Assembly: GCA_038236905.1 (NCBI GenBank)
Contig: JBBRZG010000023.1
Coordinates: forward strand, 1 to 32,738
Reading direction: 5' to 3'
Length of the DNA: 32,738 nt
Source: UKL13-2 sp038236905
GTDB lineage: Bacteria > Pseudomonadota > Gammaproteobacteria > Burkholderiales > Usitatibacteraceae
Program-made: the position numbers and the translations under genes
Notes under the pieces: generated by a model
Database searches by the model: none
Told to the model about the DNA's origin: nothing
Seen by the model: only the letters and a program-made list of their open reading frames with translations
Part shown: positions 25,360 to 31,899 of the stretch, in pieces
Position numbering within the stretch: the first letter of the stretch is position 1
How the letters are laid out: each line of letters starts with the position of its first letter

Positions 25360-25902
25360 ATGTCCAACACCGCCCTTCTCGTCATAGACATTCAACGCGG
25401 CGCATTCGATGGCGTGCGCTGTCCGCCGATAGATCGTCCGATCGAACTGGTTACGAATGCTTTACTCCTCGTCGCCGCCGCTCGAGACGCAGAATTACCC
25501 GTTGTTTTCGTTCAACACTGTGATGAAGCGGGTTCGCCATTTGAGGAAGGGACGCCGCATTGGCACTTGCATGGCGAATTTGTCCCGCATGCGTGCGAGC
25601 CAGTTATAAAAAAGGTCGCGTCGAGTGCTTTTGAAAACACTAATCTCGACGACACGCTGAAGCAGATGGCGATTAAAGAAGTGATTATGTGCGGTCTGCA
25701 AAGCGAATTTTGCGTTCGCAATACCGCCAATGCGGCAATTGATCTTGGCTATACCGTGCGCCTCGCCGAAGATGCCCATAGCACTTGGCCATTCGCAGGC
25801 ACATCATCTGAAACAATTTCGGACAACGTGAATAAAGAATTGGCTGCGCGCGGCGCGATTCTGACGTCAACAGCTGCTCTGGCAGCGATGCTTCGTACAT
25901 AA
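25360..25902 (+). CDS. Isochorismatase-like cysteine hydrolase
   Basis: The 180-residue protein has the isochorismatase fold: the first strand LLVIDIQ with the catalytic aspartate Asp10, a lysine in PVIKKVASSAF (Lys84 or Lys85), and the nucleophilic cysteine Cys118 in GLQSEFCVRNTA. These make the Asp-Lys-Cys triad of the family, which includes nicotinamidases, N-carbamoyl amidohydrolases and many of unknown substrate. The nicotinamidase metal-binding pattern D-x-H-x-x-H is not seen in its usual form, though HWHLHG at 67-72 is in the neighbourhood. The gene stands alone on the + strand between divergent leuC and convergent soxB. The specific reaction is unknown. Confidence 0.88.
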   Translation: MSNTALLVIDIQRGAFDGVRCPPIDRPIELVTNALLLVAAARDAELPVVFVQHCDEAGSPFEEGTPHWHLHGEFVPHACEPVIKKVASSAFENTNLDDTLKQMAIKEVIMCGLQSEFCVRNTANAAIDLGYTVRLAEDAHSTWPFAGTSSETISDNVNKELAARGAILTSTAALAAMLRT

Positions 25903-26096
25903 ATGGACTCGCCATCTAGAGCCGCCAATCCGAGCGCTAAAACAGCTTGGCGGGATGTCATTGCGTTACTGGGCGCGGATTTCTTCAAGTCTTTGTCCAG
26001 TCTTTAGCGGCGCAAATAGCTTCCATATTTGCGGTTGGTGCTATTGGTGCCATCGCAGCTTCAGAACAATCTAAGGCAACTTCAGTCCGAACGTAG
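25903..26096 (+). pseudogene. Possible decayed small membrane protein gene
   Basis: An ATG directly follows the hydrolase stop codon and opens 34 codons (MDSPSRAANPSAKTAWRDV ... FKSLSSL) ending at 26007. In another frame, from about 26001 to 26096, the text continues as SLAAQIASIFAVGAIGAIAA, which looks like a membrane segment, then a short tail and stop. A single frameshift near 26000 would join the two into a protein of about 65 residues. No family was recognised and no ribosome binding site is visible, so this is only a suggestion. Confidence 0.2.
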
Positions 26097-26101
26097 TCGA
26101 C

Positions 26102-27853
26102 TCATGCCATCCCAGCATTACCTTCCACGCCCATGAGCGTTGGCAAATTAAGTTTTCGGGCTTTGATGGTTTTTTTATCTCGTAAATACGCGCTGAGCAT
26201 ATCCCACGCAGCTTCACCGGTATTGCCCGGACCGCCGCCCTCGGCTACCGGTGCCCACCCGGCAACTTTGTACTTTTTGTCAGCATCGATCAGGCGTCCC
26301 TTAAGGGTCATATTGCTGATACGCGAGCCGACTTTGGCGTTGGGCTCGCAGGTGTATTGCAGGCCGCCCACACGGACCATGTCTCCACCCTGCTGGAAAT
26401 ACGGATCGGGATTGAACAAATTATCGGCGACGTCTTCCAGCACAGCTTTTAGTGCTTCGCCGGTCAATTCGTTTACGGTCGTATAGGGATAAGTAATCGC
26501 GGTTTGATCCATCACGTGCTCCATGGTGATCGCGTCACCCGGCAAGATAGACGTGCCCCATCGAAACCCCGGAGAGAATGCGATTTCGGTATTTTTCCGC
26601 TCCATGAGTGCGTCGAGAATGAGCTGATCAAAAGATCCGTTGAAATTTCCGCGCCGATAAAGGAGGCCGTCGGTTACGGCAAGCTTTTCGCCCAGCTGGG
26701 CCACATAGGGCGCACGAACTCTTTCGATTAACGCCTGCATGTTTTTATCAGCAGGCAACAAATTGGCAAATATCGGTGCAAGTTTGTAGCGGAAATCGAT
26801 GACCTTGCCATCCTTCACGCTGAAATCGAGCACACCCAAAAACTTGCCGTTCGAGCCCGCGTTAGTCACGAGCGTTTGACCGCCAAGATTTTTCACCACA
26901 ATCGGCGCAGGCACGCCGTCATGGGTGTGCCCGCCCAAAATCGCGTCAATACCGGTGATTCGCGAGGCCATTTTTAAATCAACATCCATACCGTTATGCG
27001 ACAGCAGCACGACCACAGCAGCGCCCTTAGCTCTCGCCGCGTTAACGGTGGCCTGCATTTCCATTTCTTTTATGCCAAACGTCCAATCTGGCGTGAAATA
27101 ACGCGGGTTCGCAATCGGCGTGTAGGGGAACGCCTGACCGATAATCGCAACCGAAACACCGTTCATTTCTTTCAAGACGAACGGTGCAAAAACAGGATCT
27201 CCAAAATCTGCGGTATGAATATTTTGTGCAACAAAATCGACCTTGCCTTTGAAATCCCTATCAATAATTTCTTTGACGCGTTTGTCGCCCAAGGTCATTT
27301 CCCAGTGCGCGGTCATGACGTTCACACCAAGTTCCAGGCTCGCGTCCACCATGTCCTGGCCTTTGGTCCACAGCGCGGTGCCGGAGCCCTGCCAGGTATC
27401 GCCGCCATCCAGCAAAAGCGCGCCGGGTCGCGAGTCTTTTAGTTGTTTCACCAACGTCGCCAAATGGGCGAAACCGCCGATTTTGCCGTAGGTGCGTGCG
27501 GCTCGTTCAAAATCCAGAAATGTGAACGCATGCGCTTCGCGCGAACCTGCCGCAATTCCAAATGCTTTCAATAATTTTTCGCCAACCAAATGCGGTGCGC
27601 GCCCGCTGGCAGCCGCAATACCCAGATTCATATTTGGCTCGCGAAAGTAACTGGGCATGAGTTGCGCGTGACAATCCGTCATGTGCAGAAAATGTACATT
27701 ACCGAAGCGCGGAATGTCATACATCGCTGCTGCCCGTTGCGCGCTTTGGGCGCTTTGGGGCGCGGCCAATGTCGCGCCATGATCCAAGGCAAATCCACCC
27801 GCGCTCGCCACTGCCAAAAGCTGGATGAATTCGCGGCGAGTTAAATTGGACAT
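26102..27853 (-). CDS. soxB: Thiosulfohydrolase SoxB
   Basis: SoxB is a periplasmic di-manganese enzyme of the 5'-nucleotidase-like metallophosphatase family. It hydrolyses sulfate off the cysteine S-thiosulfonate carried by SoxY. The start is placed at the ATG at 27853 (MSNLTRREFIQLLAVASAGG), because this gives a twin-arginine signal with Arg6-Arg7. The open frame extends 53 codons further upstream, but that part overlaps the preceding gene and is not signal-like. Metal-binding motifs are HMTDCHAQL (58-65), LLDGGDTWQGSGTA, and GGHTHDG further on, and the substrate-domain patterns follow (ITYPYTTVNELTGEAL). The resulting length of 583 residues is close to known SoxB. It lies 22 bases after the haem-binding gene and is the last gene of the cluster. 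Confidence 0.96.
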   Translation of the reverse strand: MSNLTRREFIQLLAVASAGGFALDHGATLAAPQSAQSAQRAAAMYDIPRFGNVHFLHMTDCHAQLMPSYFREPNMNLGIAAASGRAPHLVGEKLLKAFGIAAGSREAHAFTFLDFERAARTYGKIGGFAHLATLVKQLKDSRPGALLLDGGDTWQGSGTALWTKGQDMVDASLELGVNVMTAHWEMTLGDKRVKEIIDRDFKGKVDFVAQNIHTADFGDPVFAPFVLKEMNGVSVAIIGQAFPYTPIANPRYFTPDWTFGIKEMEMQATVNAARAKGAAVVVLLSHNGMDVDLKMASRITGIDAILGGHTHDGVPAPIVVKNLGGQTLVTNAGSNGKFLGVLDFSVKDGKVIDFRYKLAPIFANLLPADKNMQALIERVRAPYVAQLGEKLAVTDGLLYRRGNFNGSFDQLILDALMERKNTEIAFSPGFRWGTSILPGDAITMEHVMDQTAITYPYTTVNELTGEALKAVLEDVADNLFNPDPYFQQGGDMVRVGGLQYTCEPNAKVGSRISNMTLKGRLIDADKKYKVAGWAPVAEGGGPGNTGEAAWDMLSAYLRDKKTIKARKLNLPTLMGVEGNAGMA

Positions 27854-27875
27854 GTTTTCAACATGATTTTTACCA

Positions 27876-28457
27876 TTATTGAAATTCGATATCGTCAGAA
27901 ATCGCTTTAATGCCAGCCGCGGCGCAGGCTTCATCAGCCTCGCCACCGGGCGCTCCCGACACTGCAATGGCACCGAGAAGATTACCTGCGGCCTCAATCG
28001 GCAGTCCGCCACCCACCGCCGCCACGCGCGGCAGTTGCCTTATGCCACTCATTGATTTGCCGGGCTGTGTTTCCTGCGCCAGTGCCGAGGTTGGCTGCCT
28101 GAAACTGGCCGCTGTCCATGCTTTGTTAATGGCGGTATCAATGGTATGTGCGCCAGCAAATCGATCACGTAGCATCACCTGCAACAGACCGGTTCGATCT
28201 ACCACGGCTACTGCGACCTGAAAGTCCGACTTGCGGCAGCTTGCGAGTGCAGCTTGGGCCGCTTTAAGCGCGGTCTCAGGCACCAGTACCCGGACGCTAT
28301 AGGTTGGCGCAACTGCGGCAACTGCGGCAACTGCCGCAGTTGCGGAGGGCGAAAAAAGAGCGGGGAGCGTAAACAATAGGAGGAACGCGGTCAGTATCCA
28401 AGCGCAAAACAAGGCCGCCGGTCGTTTGCTTTGGCTAGCAATCATATTCAATTTCAA
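27876..28457 (-). CDS. Secreted GlcG/HbpS-like haem-binding domain protein in sox cluster
   Basis: The 193-residue protein has a hydrophobic N-terminal segment (about 15-35, signal peptide or anchor), an Ala/Val repeat linker (residues 41-50), then a GlcG/HbpS (DUF336, haem-degradation-like) domain. Recognisable patterns are VAVAVVDRTGLLQVMLRDRFAGAHTIDTAINKAWTAA, GGGLPIEAAGNLLGAIAVSG and GEADEACAAAGI near the end. The chosen start is a TTG at 28457, because GGAG lies six bases upstream; the ATG four codons later has poorer spacing. Domains of this type bind haem or cobalamin. Proteins like this occur in some sox clusters, where their job is not assigned. It lies between soxX and soxB with short gaps (27 and 22 bases), so it belongs to the same transcript. 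Confidence 0.8.
   Translation of the reverse strand: MKLNMIASQSKRPAALFCAWILTAFLLLFTLPALFSPSATAAVAAVAAVAPTYSVRVLVPETALKAAQAALASCRKSDFQVAVAVVDRTGLLQVMLRDRFAGAHTIDTAINKAWTAASFRQPTSALAQETQPGKSMSGIRQLPRVAAVGGGLPIEAAGNLLGAIAVSGAPGGEADEACAAAGIKAISDDIEFQ
28318..28343. repeat. 26-base near-perfect palindrome within the haem-binding gene
   Basis: A 12-base arm at 28318-28329 pairs perfectly with 28332-28343 across two bases. It arises from a 9-base unit (AACTGCGGC) repeated twice perfectly (28311-28328) plus an inverted-like third part. On the minus strand it codes for the Ala/Val-rich linker after the signal segment. Such a structure could pause polymerase or favour copy-number change of the VAA unit. 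Confidence 0.6.
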
Positions 28458-28484
28458 GCGCCGCTCCCGTGAAGTAAATGCAGT

Positions 28485-29141
28485 CTATTTATTGACCGGT
28501 GATTCTGGATCCATCAGCAGTGCCACGACGTGCTTAATCTGCTGCGGCGTCAAGATATTGCTGTGACCGAAGCGTGGCATGTTGGAGCAGGCCGAGTAGG
28601 CTTCGGCGTTATAAATTTTGCCGTACGCATATTTTGTAATTTCGGGCGCGTAGGCACGAACCTTGCCATAGTTATAGAGACTCGGGCCGATGTTGCCATA
28701 TGAAACTTCCGCCTTGGTCAATTGATGGCACGCATAGCAATTGCCTCCTGCTGCATTCTCGGGATTGTCGGAGAACTGTTTGCCGACACCGGACTGGGCG
28801 ATTTTTTCGCCTTCTTTCCAATCACCCAGCAACACACCATCCGCCGGAAACAGCGTGAGCTTCTGATTGAGCGATTCAATTTTTTCGCGAACCTCTTTGG
28901 GCGGATTGTCTTGATACTGCGAGCACAGCGATTGGGTCTCGTCCTGATTCAAACGATCCACCGAGGCTTGTCCGCGCGTCTTGAACGACGCCTGCATCAT
29001 TGCCAAAGCCGCTTGCCTAGTTGCGGCATCTTTTGCAGCGTTTTTTGCCGAATCGTTTTGCTCACTCACCGCTGCGCAGCCCGAAATGACCAACCCACTG
29101 GCCAACATCACAACCATCGAATGAATAAATTTCGCTCTCAT
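28485..29141 (-). CDS. soxX: SoxX, monohaem cytochrome c subunit (probable lipoprotein)
   Basis: SoxX forms the SoxAX complex that attaches thiosulfate to SoxY. The haem-binding motif CYACH is at 135-139 and the distal Met ligand is Met188 in CSNMPRFGHSN. The start at 29141 (MRAKFIHSMV) is preferred because GGGAAAA lies upstream; a second ATG four codons earlier (29153) is possible. The signal peptide ends with ISGC, a lipobox with Cys22 as lipidated residue, so the protein should be anchored to a membrane. An extra region of about 100 residues lies between the lipobox and the haem domain; long SoxX forms with an N-terminal extension are known. It lies between soxA and the haem-binding gene. 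Confidence 0.92.
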   Translation of the reverse strand: MRAKFIHSMVVMLASGLVISGCAAVSEQNDSAKNAAKDAATRQAALAMMQASFKTRGQASVDRLNQDETQSLCSQYQDNPPKEVREKIESLNQKLTLFPADGVLLGDWKEGEKIAQSGVGKQFSDNPENAAGGNCYACHQLTKAEVSYGNIGPSLYNYGKVRAYAPEITKYAYGKIYNAEAYSACSNMPRFGHSNILTPQQIKHVVALLMDPESPVNK

Positions 29142-29205
29142 GACTTTTCCCATCTCGAACTTTGATTAATCTGATTTATGTCAAGCTAACGCCAGCAACC
29201 ATTTG

Positions 29206-30033
29206 CTAACGTTTTATAGAAGGCGCACTTAACACGCCGCCGTTCGCATTCTTTGCGAGGAACATGGTGAGCGCAACCGACGCATCCGACGTGAACACGA
29301 GCTCTGGAAAACGCTGCTGGCGGAAACAATCAAACAAGCGCCACTGAAATGATCGCAGCTCGCCTTGCGACACACGGTATGCCGGCCATGATGTGTATGC
29401 GCTCTGCGCTGCAGGCTGCTTCAACAGATTGGGCAAATCCTGCAGGCGAATCCGCTGATTGTCTGCGCCGTGGCAATTTGCGCATGAAAAATCATGGGGT
29501 CCACCGCGATGGAAAAACATTTTCTTGCCCAACTCGTAATACTCCTGCTCTTTGGGATGGGAAGCGGCCACGTTCATTTTGACGCCGCGCGAAGCCGCCG
29601 TAACAAATGCTACGAGCGCCTCAATATCGGATTTTTTATTCGGACCGCCAAACGGGTCTTTTTTAGCTTGTTCTGGGGTAAACCCCTGCAAACTCACCAT
29701 GCAATAAACCAAGCGCGATTCAAGATCCATGACCCGGTCTGCATCAGCAAAATATTTTGGCAACACGGCATAAGCGCCCTTCACCACGCCCGCACCCAAG
29801 CCAATATCGCATTTGTCGAGCGCGGCCATTTTCGGCCCGCGCTGCTGCTTCCAAAGATCCTCACCGCGTGCTTCCCACAATTCTGCGGGATTGCCATCGG
29901 CCAATGCGGCACGATAGCGCTCAATTTCTTTAAGCGTTTGTTCGCTGGTTTGTGCGCCTATGGGCAACACCACCAGAACCAAGGCTAACGTCAAGGCCGA
30001 GCTCAGGCCTGTAAAAAAATGGTTACGCATCAT
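29206..30033 (-). CDS. soxA: SoxA, diverged monohaem cytochrome c subunit
   Basis: SoxA carries the catalytic cysteine of SoxAX. The haem motif CANCH is at 184-188. The active-site cysteine that takes a persulfide is Cys236 in LFDCFRQQR. In the N-terminal cytochrome domain the first CxxCH is lost; Cys75 and Cys111 remain and could form the disulfide seen in monohaem SoxA proteins. RGEDLWKQQRGPK is a typical SoxA segment. A signal peptide covers about residues 1-27. Total length is 275 residues, as expected. The ribosome binding site GGAGG touches the first ATG (30033), so initiation at the second ATG (30030) is equally possible. Confidence 0.94.
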   Translation of the reverse strand: MMRNHFFTGLSSALTLALVLVVLPIGAQTSEQTLKEIERYRAALADGNPAELWEARGEDLWKQQRGPKMAALDKCDIGLGAGVVKGAYAVLPKYFADADRVMDLESRLVYCMVSLQGFTPEQAKKDPFGGPNKKSDIEALVAFVTAASRGVKMNVAASHPKEQEYYELGKKMFFHRGGPHDFSCANCHGADNQRIRLQDLPNLLKQPAAQSAYTSWPAYRVSQGELRSFQWRLFDCFRQQRFPELVFTSDASVALTMFLAKNANGGVLSAPSIKR

Positions 30034-30194
30034 TCCTCCAATTTGCGAATCTAGGTTTTATTTAGCTTTTTAAAAACATCGCTAACGCTAACGCACCGCC
30101 TCTCACCCGCTGTGATTCAAGCCTGATCTGTAACCAAGGCCCATTCAAGCCAATGCAAGCTTCCTCAGATGTTTCCTTACCAAAAACCTGACCG

Positions 30195-30701
30195 CTATGG
30201 CCTGAGATAAACATAGCCTTCTTTGGCCTGAAGTCTCGCCACTTCCGCCACGCCGCTCGGTACGAGCTTGGCCTCTTCGATCACACGCTTAGGGTCAATC
30301 TTACGGCGTTCGAGCGTTATTTTGCATACCCGAAAATCGACGCCCATTTTTACCAATTCCTGCACATTCGGCTCGAACAAATTCCCGTTTTTGTCTTTGG
30401 CCCCATCCAGCAAAAAATCAATACCGTTGGAATGTGTTACCACGGTTATTTTTGTTGTAGGGTCGGCAGACAAATGGTTGCGGATATTGCGCAAAGCTCC
30501 TGTCGCCTGATCAATACCATCGCTGACGTGATAGACGACCTTCACTGGTTCGTCGTTGCGAACCTCTTTAGATTCAGCTTTGGACGTGTTCTGCGCCGCA
30601 TGCAGAGCTTGCGCAGGCAATATTGTTAATGTAACGAAGGCGGCCAATAGAACGGCAAGCGGGCGGCATGATCGAGCGGTAATTCTGGTCAAAGAAAGCA
30701 T
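30195..30701 (-). CDS. Periplasmic DsrE-family protein in sox cluster
   Basis: The 168-residue protein has a signal peptide (about 1-36, ending ALHAA) and a DsrE/DsrF-like domain (about 50-168) starting with VKVVYHVSDG and including ITVVTHSNGIDFLLDG. A single cysteine lies in MGVDFRVCKITLERR, the position where DsrE-fold proteins often carry the sulfur-binding cysteine. DsrE-family proteins of this secreted kind occur in several sox clusters between soxZ and soxA. A role as a periplasmic sulfur carrier or trafficking protein is an inference. A gap of about 160 bases separates it from soxA. Confidence 0.85.
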   Translation of the reverse strand: MLSLTRITARSCRPLAVLLAAFVTLTILPAQALHAAQNTSKAESKEVRNDEPVKVVYHVSDGIDQATGALRNIRNHLSADPTTKITVVTHSNGIDFLLDGAKDKNGNLFEPNVQELVKMGVDFRVCKITLERRKIDPKRVIEEAKLVPSGVAEVARLQAKEGYVYLRP

Positions 30702-30732
30702 ATAAGGTCGCTACCGTTAAGGTTGGAACAAC

Positions 30733-31065
30733 TCAGGATGGTACAGTTATGGCCGCTTCGTCACTGCGCTTTTCGCCCTTGTTATCCACCCACGTAATCA
30801 TAACTTTATCGCCGGCTTTGGCACCTGTGGTTGCAACCGAAAAGCGGAACGCAAGCGTTGGATTTTTAGACACGGCCGGCCCCCATTGCGCTGATAAAAC
30901 AGTCTTACCGTTGCAGGTTGCGCTCACGCTTTGGATGTAATGCGGCGGCACGATCTTGCCGTCATTGTCTTTGCGCAAGCCGGTTTCCATCTCATGCGCC
31001 ATCAACACGCGAACATCCACTTTGTCGCCCATCAATTGGGCACGAATTCTCATCGGATCAGACAT
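30733..31065 (-). CDS. soxZ: SoxZ, sulfur-carrier partner
   Basis: SoxZ is the small beta-sandwich partner of SoxY; the SoxYZ heterodimer carries the sulfur intermediate in the periplasm. The 110-residue protein starts MSDPMRIRAQLMGDKVDVRVLMAHEMETGLRKD, the conserved SoxZ opening, and has PPHYIQSVSATCNGKTV. It has no signal peptide, which fits co-export with the Tat substrate SoxY. AGGAGA lies five bases before the ATG. The foldback element at 31108-31248 separates it from soxY. Confidence 0.95.
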   Translation of the reverse strand: MSDPMRIRAQLMGDKVDVRVLMAHEMETGLRKDNDGKIVPPHYIQSVSATCNGKTVLSAQWGPAVSKNPTLAFRFSVATTGAKAGDKVMITWVDNKGEKRSDEAAITVPS

Positions 31066-31107
31066 TTTTCTCTCCTAAATTCTTGGCGCGGTAAAAATAA
31101 TTATTAG

Positions 31108-31248
31108 AGAAGCGCTGATTAACCTGAGTTCTATACCAAAGCAGGCGCGAGTGCAAAAATATTAACGCCGCGTATGTTTAGTATGCAGGGCGATATTTTT
31201 GTGCTCGTTACGACGTATGGTGAAGAAATCGATTTAATCAGCGCTTCC
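31108..31248. mobile_element. 141-bp MITE-like foldback element between soxY and soxZ
   Basis: The ends are inverted repeats of 14 perfect bases: GAAGCGCTGATTAA at 31109-31122 and its complement at 31234-31247. The arms continue to pair imperfectly inward, including a second good block (GAGTGCAAAAATAT near 31149 with ATATTTTTGTGCTC near 31193-31206), so almost the whole element folds into one long hairpin. It is flanked by TTAG on both sides (31104-31107 and 31249-31252), a 4-base target duplication. The end sequence starting GGAAG and a YTAR target resemble IS5-family elements, which suggests a non-autonomous derivative. It has no coding capacity. It lies in the sox transcript and would form a strong RNA hairpin. 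Confidence 0.75.
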
Positions 31249-31277
31249 TTAGATTAATCCAGCTATGAAGCAACCCA

Positions 31278-31745
31278 TTATCCGCCGCAGCCACCCAGCG
31301 TTACTTTTACTTCCTTGACCGCGTAAAAATATTTACCATCTGCCTTCACCAGCGCATACACGTTAGACGTTTGGCTCATCTTAACGCGGGTACTGATAGT
31401 GGGTTCGGTTCCTTCGGGAATTGTGAAGCTTGCTGACAGCGCATTCGGGTTTTTCTCTACCAGAATGGAAATTGACTCGGTTTTAGGGATTTTGCTAGTC
31501 GCGCCGACTGGCACCACTGCGCCGTTCTCAGCTATATCGGGCGCATTCACGAACGAAATATCTTTCGACTCGGTAGCCGACGCGCCGCCCATTGCCTTCA
31601 CTACCTCATTGAGGCTTTTAACTTCGAACGCGGTCTTGTTCCAAGCTTCCGCGGCAGCCGATTTTGCAGTCAATAGGCCTACAGATGCGGCAAGTGCCAT
31701 TACCACGGACCCGCCGGATGTTTTTAAAACGTCACGTCTGTTCAT
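31278..31745 (-). CDS. soxY: SoxY, covalent sulfur-carrier protein
   Basis: SoxY binds the sulfur intermediates on the cysteine of its C-terminal GGCGG arm (Cys153 of 155). The start at 31745 (MNRRDVLKTSGGSVVM) has AGGAG about five bases upstream and gives a Tat signal with Arg3-Arg4. An upstream in-frame start at 31760 would add five residues but lacks a ribosome binding site. The mature domain contains FTIPEGTEPTISTRVKMSQTSNVYALVKADGKYF, as in other SoxY. It lies upstream of soxZ in the same direction, separated by about 210 bases that include the foldback element. Confidence 0.96.
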   Translation of the reverse strand: MNRRDVLKTSGGSVVMALAASVGLLTAKSAAAEAWNKTAFEVKSLNEVVKAMGGASATESKDISFVNAPDIAENGAVVPVGATSKIPKTESISILVEKNPNALSASFTIPEGTEPTISTRVKMSQTSNVYALVKADGKYFYAVKEVKVTLGGCGG

Positions 31746-31899
31746 GTTTTCTCCTGACAAAAATTATGCGAACTTCATGGTCTTCGATTCAAATAATACT
31801 CCCAACTCTAATCGAATCTTTGAACATGGCTTCATACCCAACCCATGAGCCATTTATCCAGCCCGTCAGTCAGCGCCTAACGATTCGACCACGACAACG

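Noticed and set aside
27854..28012. 53-codon upstream extension of SoxB
   Set aside because: It overlaps the preceding gene in another frame, and the Tat signal begins properly at 27853.
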